Program-made: the position numbers and the translations under genes
Part shown: piece after piece, positions 1-8,115 of the stretch
How positions within the stretch are numbered: the first letter of the stretch is position 1
Layout of the letters: the number at the start of each line of letters is the position of its first letter
The notes under the pieces: model-generated
Seen by the model: the letters and a program-made list of their open reading frames with translations, nothing else
Databases searched by the model: none
What the model was told of the DNA's origin: nothing
NCBI RefSeq assembly: GCF_000482745.1
Contig: NZ_AXWQ01000013.1
Span: 62,001 to 126,000 of the forward strand
DNA from: Oleidesulfovibrio alaskensis DSM 16109
GTDB taxonomy: Bacteria > Desulfobacterota > Desulfovibrionia > Desulfovibrionales > Desulfovibrionaceae
DNA length: 64,000 nt
Direction of reading: 5' to 3'

Positions 1-2
1 CC

Positions 3-533
3 GACCTGCTGTGTCTGGCCAAAGGCATTTCCGGCGGATATCTGCCGCTGGCAGCCACCATGGTGACCGACGCCGTATACGAGGCTTTTTTGGGCGACCA
101 CGCGCAATGCCGCACGTTTTTCCACGGGCACACCTATACCGGTAATGCGCTGGCATGTGCCGCAGGCATAGCCAGCCTGCAGCTTTTCCGCACCGAAAGC
201 ACACTGGAGCGGCTGCAGCATATCATCACCATATACGATGCACTGCTGCGGCAGCTGGAAACACTGCCCCATGTGGGCGATATCCGCCGCAGGGGCATCA
301 TGACCGGCATAGAGCTGGTGGAAGACCGCGCCACACGCCGTCCGTATCCTTTTGCCCTGCGCACCGCGCACAAGGTGGTGCTGGCAGCACGCAGGAGAGG
401 AGTTATCATCCGGCCGCTGGGCGACGTGCTGGTGCTCATGCCGCCCCTGAGCATCACCGCGCAGGAGTGCGGCCTGCTGGTCGAAGCCACGGCGGAAGCC
501 ATACAGGAAGTGACCGGAGGCCCCCGTGTCTGA
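3..533 (+). CDS. bioA: Adenosylmethionine-8-amino-7-oxononanoate aminotransferase (C-terminal part)
   Basis: The reading frame is open from base 3, so the gene begins before the window. The visible 176 residues are the C-terminal part of a class III PLP aminotransferase. AKGISGGYLPL near the left edge carries the PLP lysine, and HGHTYTGNALACAAG is the usual substrate-binding stretch. BioA converts 8-amino-7-oxononanoate to 7,8-diaminopelargonate, using SAM as amino donor, in cytoplasmic biotin synthesis. The assignment rests on these motifs and on bioF and bioD in the same operon. The stop overlaps the GTG start of the next gene by 8 bases, which suggests translational coupling. Confidence 0.9.
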   Translation, partial: DLLCLAKGISGGYLPLAATMVTDAVYEAFLGDHAQCRTFFHGHTYTGNALACAAGIASLQLFRTESTLERLQHIITIYDALLRQLETLPHVGDIRRRGIMTGIELVEDRATRRPYPFALRTAHKVVLAARRRGVIIRPLGDVLVLMPPLSITAQECGLLVEATAEAIQEVTGGPRV

Positions 534-981
534 AAAAAATATGCCTGAAAAAACTGTGTCTGAGCGGGACGGGGAAAGTTCGGACGCCCCCCGTGATACC
601 GCCATGTCCGGCGCGCAAAAACACCCCGCAGAAAAAATGGGCCGGAAAAGCTCCGCGGCTGTTCCCGCCGCCCGTACCGCTTCCGTCTTCTGCTGTTTTC
701 CTGCGGATGATCCTGTCTACGCAGAGCATTTTCCCGGTGCGCCCTGTGTGCCCGGCTCGCTGCTCATGCAGGCGTTTATCCGCGCCGCGGAACAGATGAC
801 CGGCCCTGCACCGGACGCGGGACAATGGACATTCACGGGGGTACGCTTCCGGAAGTTTGTGCCGCCCGGCACTCACGTCTGCACGGTCAGCGCAGTCACG
901 GACGGCAGCGGCAGCGCATACCGGTGCACCCTGCTTGTGGACGGCGTCGCCGCCGTCACAGGAACCATACAATGCGCCTAA
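526..981 (+). CDS. FabZ-like hotdog protein of the biotin operon, keeps His and lacks Glu
   Basis: A 151-aa protein. The GTG start is supported by GGAGG 6 bases upstream. Residues 1-50 are polar and low complexity. Residues 54-150 resemble the FabA/FabZ 3-hydroxyacyl-ACP dehydratase fold. HFPGAPCVPGSLLMQAF is the FabZ signature; His68 is the catalytic His, but the position 14 residues later, where FabZ has its catalytic Glu, is Gln82. The gene lies between bioA and an SDR reductase and overlaps both. It probably acts on an ACP-bound intermediate of pimelate assembly. The missing Glu suggests it is inactive alone or pairs with the second hotdog protein at 3461. Family assignment is fairly sure; function is inferred. 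Confidence 0.8.
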   Translation: MSEKNMPEKTVSERDGESSDAPRDTAMSGAQKHPAEKMGRKSSAAVPAARTASVFCCFPADDPVYAEHFPGAPCVPGSLLMQAFIRAAEQMTGPAPDAGQWTFTGVRFRKFVPPGTHVCTVSAVTDGSGSAYRCTLLVDGVAAVTGTIQCA

Positions 982-1727
982 GCCATACCCGCGGATGTGT
1001 ACTGGTGGCGGGCGGCGGCAGCGCGCTGGGCACCGCTTCGGCCACGCTGCTGGCCCGTGCGGGCGTACCGCTGTGCCTGACGGCAGGCAGCGCAGAGGCA
1101 GCCGCCCGCATACACAACGCTTTCAGCGCAGCGCACCTATCCTGCCCGCCGGTACTCATCGTGCGCATGGAAGACACAGCCCGCGCCGATGCCCTGCCGG
1201 AACAGGCGGCAGCAGCCGCAGGCATGCCCGCGGCATATCTGCTGGACCTGATGCATACGGATCATGAAAGCCTGCTGGCATCGGCATCACCGGACACAAT
1301 CAGCGCATACATAGAAGCCAATATAACATGGCGTGCCCGTCTGGTGCGTGCGGTCAGCCGCCATATGCTGCACCGCCGCTGCGGCCGCATGGTTTTTGTC
1401 TCGTCAACGGCTGCGGCGCTGCCCGCCGCCGGACAGGGACTGTATGCCGCGGCAAAACTGGCTGCCGAAGCCCTGTACCGCAGCACCGGTACAGAACTGG
1501 CCGCACGGGGCATCACAACATGCTCGCTGCGTCTCGGATATGTGGCTGCAGGGCGCGGAGCCCGCTATCTGAAGCAGCATCCGGACCTGCTGCAGCGCAT
1601 TCCGCTGCAACGGGCGGTGGACGTGCACGAGGCTGCCGGAGCACTGGCGTTCCTTCTCAGCGACGAAGCCGCCGCCATCAACGCCACCGCCATCACCATG
1701 GACGGCGGTCTGACCGCCTGCAAATAA
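972..1727 (+). CDS. Short-chain dehydrogenase, FabG-like 3-oxoacyl-ACP reductase of the biotin operon
   Basis: A 251-aa classical SDR. VAGGGSALG (residues 12-20) is the nucleotide-binding glycine motif. Ser145, Tyr158 and Lys162 (YAAAK) form the catalytic triad, and MDGG near the C-terminus is typical of FabG. I take ATG at 972, overlapping the previous stop by 10 bases; the longer open frame upstream runs through the preceding gene. It probably reduces a 3-oxoacyl-ACP to the 3-hydroxyacyl-ACP with NAD(P)H. Its place beside a dedicated ACP, ketosynthase and hotdog proteins suggests a private elongation cycle that makes the pimeloyl moiety. The exact substrate is inferred. Confidence 0.85.
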   Translation: MRLSHTRGCVLVAGGGSALGTASATLLARAGVPLCLTAGSAEAAARIHNAFSAAHLSCPPVLIVRMEDTARADALPEQAAAAAGMPAAYLLDLMHTDHESLLASASPDTISAYIEANITWRARLVRAVSRHMLHRRCGRMVFVSSTAAALPAAGQGLYAAAKLAAEALYRSTGTELAARGITTCSLRLGYVAAGRGARYLKQHPDLLQRIPLQRAVDVHEAAGALAFLLSDEAAAINATAITMDGGLTACK

Positions 1728-1741
1728 AAGGAGACCACAGC

Positions 1742-2164
1742 ATGACTCAGCAGACCGCCCCCTGCGCCGTGACAGAACGGGTCATCGGCATCATCGCGGA
1801 AGTTCTCGATATTCCGCCGCACACCATCACTCCGGAAACCCGCGTATTACGCGATCTTGAAACCGAATCCATCGATCTGCTCGAATTCGGCGTGGGGCTC
1901 AATGCGGCATTCGGCATACCGGTCGCCGACGACACGGTGTTTCTCACCTCACTGCGCGTGCACCTTGAAGAAGCCCGGCATGCAGATGCTGACCCGTACA
2001 AAATGATGGCAGGACGGTATCCTCACCTGAGCTGCGACCGCGTGGCCTGCATACTCCGCACACTGGATGATGGGCCCGTGCTGAGCGTACAGGATATTGC
2101 GGATTACGTGCTGCACGCCCTGCGCGCCGGACAGCATGAAAAGGCTCCGAGCCATGCAGGCTGA
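1742..2164 (+). CDS. Long acyl carrier protein of the biotin operon
   Basis: A 140-aa protein preceded by AAGGAG. Residues 11-66 match ACP helices I and II. LETESIDLLEFGVGL contains Ser43 in the DSL-like position that carries phosphopantetheine. Ordinary ACPs are about 78 residues. Here about 45 extra residues (roughly 67-112) sit between helix II and the last helix (VLSVQDIADYVLHAL). The protein probably holds growing pimelate intermediates for the neighbouring ketosynthase, reductase and hotdog proteins. The insertion may give specificity so that general fatty-acid enzymes do not compete. ACP identity is well supported; the role of the insertion is open. Confidence 0.85.
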   Translation: MTQQTAPCAVTERVIGIIAEVLDIPPHTITPETRVLRDLETESIDLLEFGVGLNAAFGIPVADDTVFLTSLRVHLEEARHADADPYKMMAGRYPHLSCDRVACILRTLDDGPVLSVQDIADYVLHALRAGQHEKAPSHAG

Positions 2165-3464
2165 ACGCAGGGTGGTCATCACCGGCGCCGGTGCCGTCAC
2201 CCCGCTGGGGCATACACCGCAGGACATCCGGCAGTCGGTGATGACCGGCCGCACCGTATTTGAACCTACTTCCGTGCCGGCGGGGTATGCACAGGCACCG
2301 GCGCAGTTCGATGCCGACGATGCACTGCGGGGCTGGCGGCACCGGCGCTATCTTAACCGCGGTGCGGCCATGGCCGTGCATGCCGCACGTCAGGCTGCCG
2401 GTGCTGCCGGTTTTGCTGCGGGTCTGCCCGGATACTGCGGAATATTCGCCGGAAGCGGTCCGCATCTGGATATGGACAGCGACTACGCACAGCCGCAGCA
2501 TCTTCCGCAACGGCATGATACGCTTTGTGCCTTATGGATGCTGCGCTATCTGCCCAACACGGCAGCTTCGGCCATCAGCCAGTTGCTGGGCGCCCGCGGC
2601 GAAAGTCTGGTGACCGGTACTGCCTGCGCGGCCTCGCTGCAGGCAGTGGGAGAGGCCTTCCGCCGCATCCGCCACGGGGTACTGCCTGTGGCGCTGGCCG
2701 GCGGAGGCGATTCGCGCCTGTCATACGGCGGCCTTTTGGCCTATGCCAAGGCGGGCGCACTGGCTCCGTGTTCTGAAGACACTCATGCCGCAGCAGCAGC
2801 GGCATGCAGGCCCTTTGACACCGGTCGGCAGGGATTTGCCGCAGGTGAAGGAGCCGCTTTTTTTGTACTGGAATCGCTGGACCATGCGCAAAAACGCGGC
2901 GCTGTTCCGCTGGCTGAAGTATGCGGATACGGCTGCAGCATGGACGGCCACGCCATGACCGCACCGCACCCGCAGGGCATGCACGCGGAACAGGCTGTCA
3001 GAACCGCTCTGCACGAAGCAGGGGCCGGACCGGCCGATGTGACCGCCGTCTGTGCACACGGTACGGGCACGCTGCGCAACGACACCGCCGAATCAGTCAT
3101 GCTCACGCGGCTTTTTGCCCCGACCGGACACCGGCCGCCGGTTCTTGCCCTCAAATCATGGACAGGACACTGCGCCTCTGCCTGCGGTGCCGTGGAACTG
3201 GCCGTACTGCTGGCCTGTGCCCGGCACGGTTTTCTGCCCCCCGTGCGCAACCTGCAGGCTCCGCTGTGCGACAGTCTCTCGTTTGTCCGCCGCATTCAGC
3301 CGTGCACCGCTGCAGAGCTGTACGCTGCCGGACGTCCGGAAAAGCTTTCCGCCCTGACGCTTCTGCAGAGCTTCGGGTTCGGCGGCCAGAACGCCGCGCT
3401 GGCGGTACGTCCCTTCCGCGCATCAACCGCCGCGGCAATACAGGATGACAATATACCGGCATGA
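2154..3464 (+). CDS. FabF-like 3-oxoacyl-ACP synthase of the biotin operon
   Basis: A 436-aa ketosynthase. The active site is complete: Cys158 (TGTACAASLQ), His302 (CAHGTGTLRND), Lys334 and His339 (KSWTGHCASACGA). I chose ATG at 2154 (MQAERRVVITGAG), 11 bases before the ACP stop; ATG at 2136 is possible but has a weaker ribosome site. KAS II enzymes condense malonyl-ACP with an acyl-ACP. Placement directly after a private ACP and before bioF suggests it extends a C3-C5 starter towards pimeloyl-ACP, replacing the BioC/BioH route, which is not seen here. Family certain, substrate inferred. Confidence 0.88.
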   Translation: MQAERRVVITGAGAVTPLGHTPQDIRQSVMTGRTVFEPTSVPAGYAQAPAQFDADDALRGWRHRRYLNRGAAMAVHAARQAAGAAGFAAGLPGYCGIFAGSGPHLDMDSDYAQPQHLPQRHDTLCALWMLRYLPNTAASAISQLLGARGESLVTGTACAASLQAVGEAFRRIRHGVLPVALAGGGDSRLSYGGLLAYAKAGALAPCSEDTHAAAAAACRPFDTGRQGFAAGEGAAFFVLESLDHAQKRGAVPLAEVCGYGCSMDGHAMTAPHPQGMHAEQAVRTALHEAGAGPADVTAVCAHGTGTLRNDTAESVMLTRLFAPTGHRPPVLALKSWTGHCASACGAVELAVLLACARHGFLPPVRNLQAPLCDSLSFVRRIQPCTAAELYAAGRPEKLSALTLLQSFGFGGQNAALAVRPFRASTAAAIQDDNIPA

Positions 3465-3970
3465 AACATAAAAACACTATCACGCTGCGCTGCAACGCCG
3501 CTCCGGCGCCGGAAACGCTCCATACGCCGGCCACGGCCCTGTTCGTTGTACCCGCCGCGGTAAGTGCGGTCTGCAGCAGCAGCATACGGGGGACAGTACG
3601 CGGGGGCGGGCATTCCGGCGAGCCATGGTTCATGACTGAAGCACTGGCCCAGTTTGCCGCGCTGCACACCCGCTGGCTGTGCGGTTTTTCCTGCCACGCA
3701 TTTCTGCTCTCGGTACGGCGCATGCCCCATATACGCCTTTCTGCCGCCGACCTGCCCGCAGGGGCAACCGCACCGGTGCATGTGCTGCTGACATCACGCA
3801 CCGGTTCGGACAGCAGGCACGCATTTGAATACACCGTGCAAATGCAGCTGGGTGCCCGCACCGTGCAGGGAATACTGCTTACCGGCACCCTGCCCTATGA
3901 CGACAGATTTTCAGCTGACCGGCTGCAGAAGCGTTACAGGGAGCTTTTCGCATGGCTTACGCGGCATTGA
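3461..3970 (+). CDS. Second hotdog-like protein of the biotin operon, keeps Glu and lacks His
   Basis: A 169-aa protein whose ATG overlaps the ketosynthase stop (ATGA). PWFMTEALAQFAALH (residues 55-69) matches the central helix of FabA/FabZ dehydratases, with Glu60 in the catalytic Glu position. Fourteen residues earlier, where FabZ has its His, there is Val46. The only nearby His is His51 in a Gly-rich turn. It is the mirror image of the protein at 526, which has the His but not the Glu. A heterodimer sharing one active site is a natural reading but unproven. It overlaps bioF by 19 bases. It could also be a non-catalytic partner, as seen in some R-specific hydratase pairs. Confidence 0.7.
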   Translation: MKHKNTITLRCNAAPAPETLHTPATALFVVPAAVSAVCSSSIRGTVRGGGHSGEPWFMTEALAQFAALHTRWLCGFSCHAFLLSVRRMPHIRLSAADLPAGATAPVHVLLTSRTGSDSRHAFEYTVQMQLGARTVQGILLTGTLPYDDRFSADRLQKRYRELFAWLTRH

Positions 3971-5109
3971 ACGCGCGGTTGCGGGCACTGACGGCCGCAG
4001 GACTGTACCGCAGACGCATCTGTCAGGAATCCCGTCAGGGAAAATGGGTGACCGTGGACGGCAGGCAACTGTTGAATTTTGCCTCAAACGACTATCTGGG
4101 ACTGGCAGCGGATACAGACTGGCAGGCTCAGGTGGCCCGCTGCTTTGCACAGCATCCCCCGTCCGCCTCTGCTTCGGCTCTGGCGGGGGGGCACTCGCGC
4201 ACCATCAGGGCCGCCGAAGAATCACTTGCCGAATATTTCGGCTATGCGGAATGCGTGCTGCTGCCCAGCGGTTATCAGGCCAATCTGGCCCTGCTGCAGG
4301 CGCTGGCCTTTTGCGGCGATACAGTGCTGTACGACAAACGCATCCATGCCAGCACTGCAGCAGCCGTACGCGCCGGTGCCGCAACGCCCTGCGGTTTCCG
4401 CCACAACGATACACGGCACCTTGCCCGCAGGCTGGAAAAAACGGACAAGCCGGACAGTACGGGCACAAAAGTTATTCTGGTGGAATCGCTGTACAGTATG
4501 GACGGCGACAGTCCGGACTTTGCCGCACTGCACCGGATCAAGGAACGGCATAACGCCATACTGGTGGCAGACGAGGCGCACGCCTTCGGCGTGCTGGGCA
4601 CAGAAGGCAGAGGGCTGGCAACCGGCAGTGCCGACATGGCTGTGGGCACGCTGGGAAAAGCGCTGGGACTGTTCGGTGCATTCATTCTGCTGCCGCGCGG
4701 CGGAACAGAATTGCTGTGCAATCTGGCGTCGCCCTTCATTCACTCCACGGCACTGCCCGACGCGCACGCCGCATGCGCGGCCATGCTGCCCCGGCGCATT
4801 GCACGCATGGAGGAACAACGCGACCGTGTGGCCCGGCTGAGCCGTCTCATGCGGACGGAACTGCAGGGGCTGGGGCTGCCTGTGCACGGCACAGCGCACA
4901 TCATCACGCTGGAAACAGGCGACGAAGCACTGACAAGCCGGACAGCTGCCGCGCTGCGGCAGCACGGTATTCTGGCACTGGCGGCACGGCACCCCACCGT
5001 GCCCGCACGAAGAGCCGTCATACGTCTGGGCATGACGGCTCTGCATTCGGCCCGCGACGTAGAGGTATGCGTGCGGAGCCTTACGACGATCCTGCGAGGT
5101 ATTGTATGA
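3952..5109 (+). CDS. bioF: 8-amino-7-oxononanoate synthase
   Basis: A 385-aa alpha-oxoamine synthase. FASNDYLGLA near residue 43 is the conserved N-terminal motif. SGYQANLALLQAL, DEAHAFGVLG and GTLGKALGLFGAF follow in order, the last with the PLP lysine. The enzyme condenses pimeloyl-ACP (or -CoA) with alanine to give KAPA, the first ring-building step of biotin synthesis. AGGGAG lies 8 bases before ATG. The stop TGA overlaps the bioD start. Within this operon its acyl donor is probably the product of the five fatty-acid-like genes upstream. Confidence 0.93.
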   Translation: MAYAALNARLRALTAAGLYRRRICQESRQGKWVTVDGRQLLNFASNDYLGLAADTDWQAQVARCFAQHPPSASASALAGGHSRTIRAAEESLAEYFGYAECVLLPSGYQANLALLQALAFCGDTVLYDKRIHASTAAAVRAGAATPCGFRHNDTRHLARRLEKTDKPDSTGTKVILVESLYSMDGDSPDFAALHRIKERHNAILVADEAHAFGVLGTEGRGLATGSADMAVGTLGKALGLFGAFILLPRGGTELLCNLASPFIHSTALPDAHAACAAMLPRRIARMEEQRDRVARLSRLMRTELQGLGLPVHGTAHIITLETGDEALTSRTAAALRQHGILALAARHPTVPARRAVIRLGMTALHSARDVEVCVRSLTTILRGIV

Positions 5110-5822
5110 ATCATCGTGAACCGATGCCCCTGCACCTGTTTGTCACAGGAACGGACACCGGTGCGGGAAAAACCGTGGTCAGCCTGCTGCTGCTTAAAGT
5201 TCTGCACGGGCGCGGGCACATGCCCCGTTACTTCAAACCGCTGCAGACCGGCTGTATTTCTCCCTCGGATGCGGACAGTGACGCCCGTTTCATCCATAAC
5301 TATCATGAGCCGCTGCGGAACATTGCGCCGGAACATTCCACGGGGCTGTGCTTCAAGTCTCCCAAGGCTCCGCTCTATGCCGCACGCGACGAAGGCCGCG
5401 GCATAGAGGCGGAAACCGTCTTGCGCAGGCTGGCATCCCTGCGCAGGGAAAAGGCGCCCCTCGTGGCGGAAGGAGCAGGCGGGCTGCTGGTACCGGTAAC
5501 CCCGCACGCCACCGTTATCGATATTATCGAACAGTCGGGCATGCGGCCCGTACTGGTGGCCCGCACGGGGCTGGGCACCATCAACCATACGCTCCTTTCA
5601 CTGGAGGTGCTCAGGCTGCGGAACATAAAACCGGCAGGGATTGTGTTTGTCGAGGCAAGGGATGAACCCACGCCCGCAGCCATGATTCAGGAAAACATGG
5701 ACGCCGTGTCCGCATTTTCCGGAATATCCGTCAGCGGCGTTGTGCCGCATATTTCTGATTTTCATTCACCGCCCCCGCAGGCTCTGGCCGTCGTGGAGCG
5801 GCTTGTGGACGGGATGCTTTAG
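5106..5822 (+). CDS. bioD: Dethiobiotin synthetase
   Basis: A 238-aa protein. TGTDTGAGKT (residues 14-23) is the Walker A loop, and VAEGAGGLLVP and GIVFV follow as in BioD. It closes the ureido ring of 7,8-diaminopelargonate with CO2 and ATP. I use ATG at 5106, which overlaps the bioF stop (ATGA); the longer open frame covers bioF. It is the last gene of the biotin run seen here; bioB and the upstream end are outside or elsewhere. The stop overlaps the stop of convergent lysA by 3 bases. Confidence 0.92.
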   Translation: MNHREPMPLHLFVTGTDTGAGKTVVSLLLLKVLHGRGHMPRYFKPLQTGCISPSDADSDARFIHNYHEPLRNIAPEHSTGLCFKSPKAPLYAARDEGRGIEAETVLRRLASLRREKAPLVAEGAGGLLVPVTPHATVIDIIEQSGMRPVLVARTGLGTINHTLLSLEVLRLRNIKPAGIVFVEARDEPTPAAMIQENMDAVSAFSGISVSGVVPHISDFHSPPPQALAVVERLVDGML

Positions 5823-7123
5823 CCCCGTCCGCCTGCCACCCGCACAGACCCGCCGGTCTTTTCCGCATGCTCCGGAAAGCAGGCCAGCAGGTCGTCCAGA
5901 GTTTCGCGGCGGCGGATAAGCCGGTCGCGGCCGTCTTTGTCCACCAGCACTTCGGCCGGACGCAGACGCTGATTGTAGCTGGAACTCATGGCAAAACCGT
6001 AGGCTCCGGCATCCAGCATGGCGATGATGTCGCCTTCCTGTATCTCGGGCAGGTCGCGGGCGGCAGCCATGATATCGCCTGATTCGCAGATATTGCCCAC
6101 GATGGTCTGCTGCATGGTTTCCTGCTGCGGAACACCGTCTTCGCGGTATATCTCCACATCATGAAAAGCGTCGTACATGACCGGACGCTGCAGAACGTTG
6201 AACCCGAGATCTGTACCGGCAAAGCGGCGTTCGCCGTTGTTTTTGACGGCATGCACGGTACCCAGTACCACGCCGCACTCAGCGGTCACATAGCGGCCCG
6301 GCTCGATCATAAAGCGTCCGTTGTATCCCGTGCGTTCCGCCCATCTGCCGATGCAGTCATCCAGCATGCGGCCCGTGGCTTCCATGTCCAGCCGGGGCTG
6401 TTTTTCATATTTGCGGTACGGAATGCCGAATCCTCCGCCGAAGTCGATGACCTCCAGCGAATCCCACTGTTCCGCCTCGCGCAGAAGAAACTCCACGGCT
6501 TCCAAGTAGCTGTCCGGCTCCATGAACAGCGAACCGATGTGCTGGTTAAGCCCTGCAAGAGTCAGGTTGTGCCGCTTGAGAATGCGGCGCACGGCATCGC
6601 CGTCGTCCGGCCCTATGCCGAATTTCGTTTCCTTGCCGCCGGTGACAACCTTTTTGTGGTGTCCCGCGCCGATGCCTGGATTGATGCGGATCATCACCTT
6701 GCCGCCGGGGTTCACCTGCCCCAGCAGATCAAGCTGCGACAGAGAGTCCACGCTGACCAGCAGACCGTGATCGACAGCATTGCGCAGTTCTTCGGCAGAA
6801 ACGTTGTTGCAGACGTAGGTTATTTCGTCGGGCGTGAATCCCGCCGCAAGATGCATGGCGATTTCGCCGGGAGACATGGCATCCACCACCAGTCCTTCGG
6901 AACGGATAATGCGCAGCAGCGAAAGATTGGCATTGGCCTTGGCCGAATAATTGACCCGGAACCCCGGATGACTGCTCAACCCTTTCAATTCGCGGCATCT
7001 GCGGCGCAGTACGTTTTCATTATACACGTACAGCGGGCTGCCATAGGTTTCCACCAGCTCCATGGGTGTGGAAAGCCCGTAAAAATCCAGTTCATCTGTC
7101 ACGGCGGAACGAACGTTCGACAT
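5819..7123 (-). CDS. lysA: Diaminopimelate decarboxylase
   Basis: A 434-aa PLP enzyme of the alanine-racemase fold (group IV decarboxylases). VNYSAKANANLSLL holds the PLP lysine. HIGSLF, GGGFGIPY, EPGRYVTAECG and NICESGDIMA are the standard LysA motifs, the last with the active-site Cys. It converts meso-diaminopimelate to lysine. ATG at 7123 follows AAGGGGG. It is downstream of the TrmB-type regulator and their stop and start overlap by one base, so the two are one operon. It could be a carboxynorspermidine-type relative, but the motifs favour LysA. Confidence 0.9.
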   Translation of the reverse strand: MSNVRSAVTDELDFYGLSTPMELVETYGSPLYVYNENVLRRRCRELKGLSSHPGFRVNYSAKANANLSLLRIIRSEGLVVDAMSPGEIAMHLAAGFTPDEITYVCNNVSAEELRNAVDHGLLVSVDSLSQLDLLGQVNPGGKVMIRINPGIGAGHHKKVVTGGKETKFGIGPDDGDAVRRILKRHNLTLAGLNQHIGSLFMEPDSYLEAVEFLLREAEQWDSLEVIDFGGGFGIPYRKYEKQPRLDMEATGRMLDDCIGRWAERTGYNGRFMIEPGRYVTAECGVVLGTVHAVKNNGERRFAGTDLGFNVLQRPVMYDAFHDVEIYREDGVPQQETMQQTIVGNICESGDIMAAARDLPEIQEGDIIAMLDAGAYGFAMSSSYNQRLRPAEVLVDKDGRDRLIRRRETLDDLLACFPEHAEKTGGSVRVAGGRG

Positions 7124-7866
7124 TATTTCCCCCTTGTGGGACTCTCCTCCGGTTCTGCACCGCTCATGCCGGACCGGATCTTGATAAGTTCAATTTCATT
7201 CAGCAGCGCCTCGCGCATCAGATACACCAGATGCTCGTTGGCGGAGTACAGACACTGCCCTGTTCTGGCGGCCTGATCCACCACGCCGGTAATCACTTCG
7301 CGCGTGTCGGCAATAAGCTTGATATGCCCCGTACCCGCGGCATTATGCATAAAAATGGCTCCGGAAATCTGCGGGTCGGCATCCGACAGAATAACCACCT
7401 TGAGTCCGCGGGCGGCACAGGCGGCCATGTCTTCCTTCAGCTGCGCGGCATTGCCCGAATGCATCGAAATATACACGCGCAACTGCGCCAGACGCAGCAT
7501 GTTGCGCACTTTATCCATGGTGTTCTGATACCCCGTCACCGTCAGGTAGGGCATTTCCACCGGCTGCTCTTCGGGCAGATGCTGTTCGAGAAACTCCAGA
7601 GTCTCGTCACAGTGCCTGCGTATGGTGACCAGCAGCTCCTTGCGGGGTGTGGGCACATACTTGCTGGTGTCGTCGCTGGCCACCACGGCCCCGCCCTTTT
7701 CCACCAGACTGGATAACGCCGCATATGCGTTGGAACGCGATATGCCCGCCAGCTTTGCCGCCTCATATCCTGTAAGCGCACCGTGCCTGCACAGCGTCAC
7801 GTACATGATGGATTCCTGCTGGGTAAACCCGAACCGCTTAAGAGCCTTTATGATTTCGCTATCCAT
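7123..7866 (-). CDS. TrmB-family transcriptional regulator
   Basis: A 247-aa protein. The N-terminal winged helix (residues 8-65, FTQQESIMYVTLCRHGALTG then AAKLAGISRSNAYAALSSL) is typical of TrmB proteins. The C-terminal part is a sensor-like alpha/beta domain (YISMHSGNAAQL, KVVILSDAD). I prefer ATG at 7866, with AGGA 8 bases upstream, over GTG at 7881. The gene runs into lysA and its promoter region carries an inverted repeat at 7892-7905. It may control lysA or itself; the ligand is unknown. Confidence 0.75.
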   Translation of the reverse strand: MDSEIIKALKRFGFTQQESIMYVTLCRHGALTGYEAAKLAGISRSNAYAALSSLVEKGGAVVASDDTSKYVPTPRKELLVTIRRHCDETLEFLEQHLPEEQPVEMPYLTVTGYQNTMDKVRNMLRLAQLRVYISMHSGNAAQLKEDMAACAARGLKVVILSDADPQISGAIFMHNAAGTGHIKLIADTREVITGVVDQAARTGQCLYSANEHLVYLMREALLNEIELIKIRSGMSGAEPEESPTRGK

Positions 7867-7891
7867 GCAATTTCCTGCCACGCCTAACGTG

Positions 7892-7907
7892 GTACTATTT
7901 AGTACTA
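7892..7907. promoter_or_regulatory. Inverted repeat, candidate TrmB operator
   Basis: GTACTATTTAGTAC (7892-7905) is a near-perfect palindrome that overlaps a second one, TAGTACTA (7900-7907). It lies 26 bases upstream of the preferred start of the TrmB gene, on a short AT-rich island. Autoregulation is inferred from position only. Confidence 0.4.
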
Positions 7908-8115
7908 CTAATTACCCTGAACCCGGTTGTCAATATCCGGTCTGCAAAAAAACACCCTGCGGCCGGAGGCATGCCCGGCCGCAACCGGCCAGACAGTGTA
8001 CGCCGCCTCGGCCTGCCGGGCAACGCGGCAGCCACCCCTTTACGCGGAGACTTACTTTTTTTAGCGTAAACAGCAGCCTGCCGTGCACGGCAACGCGCAA
8101 ACAAAGGATGGTACA

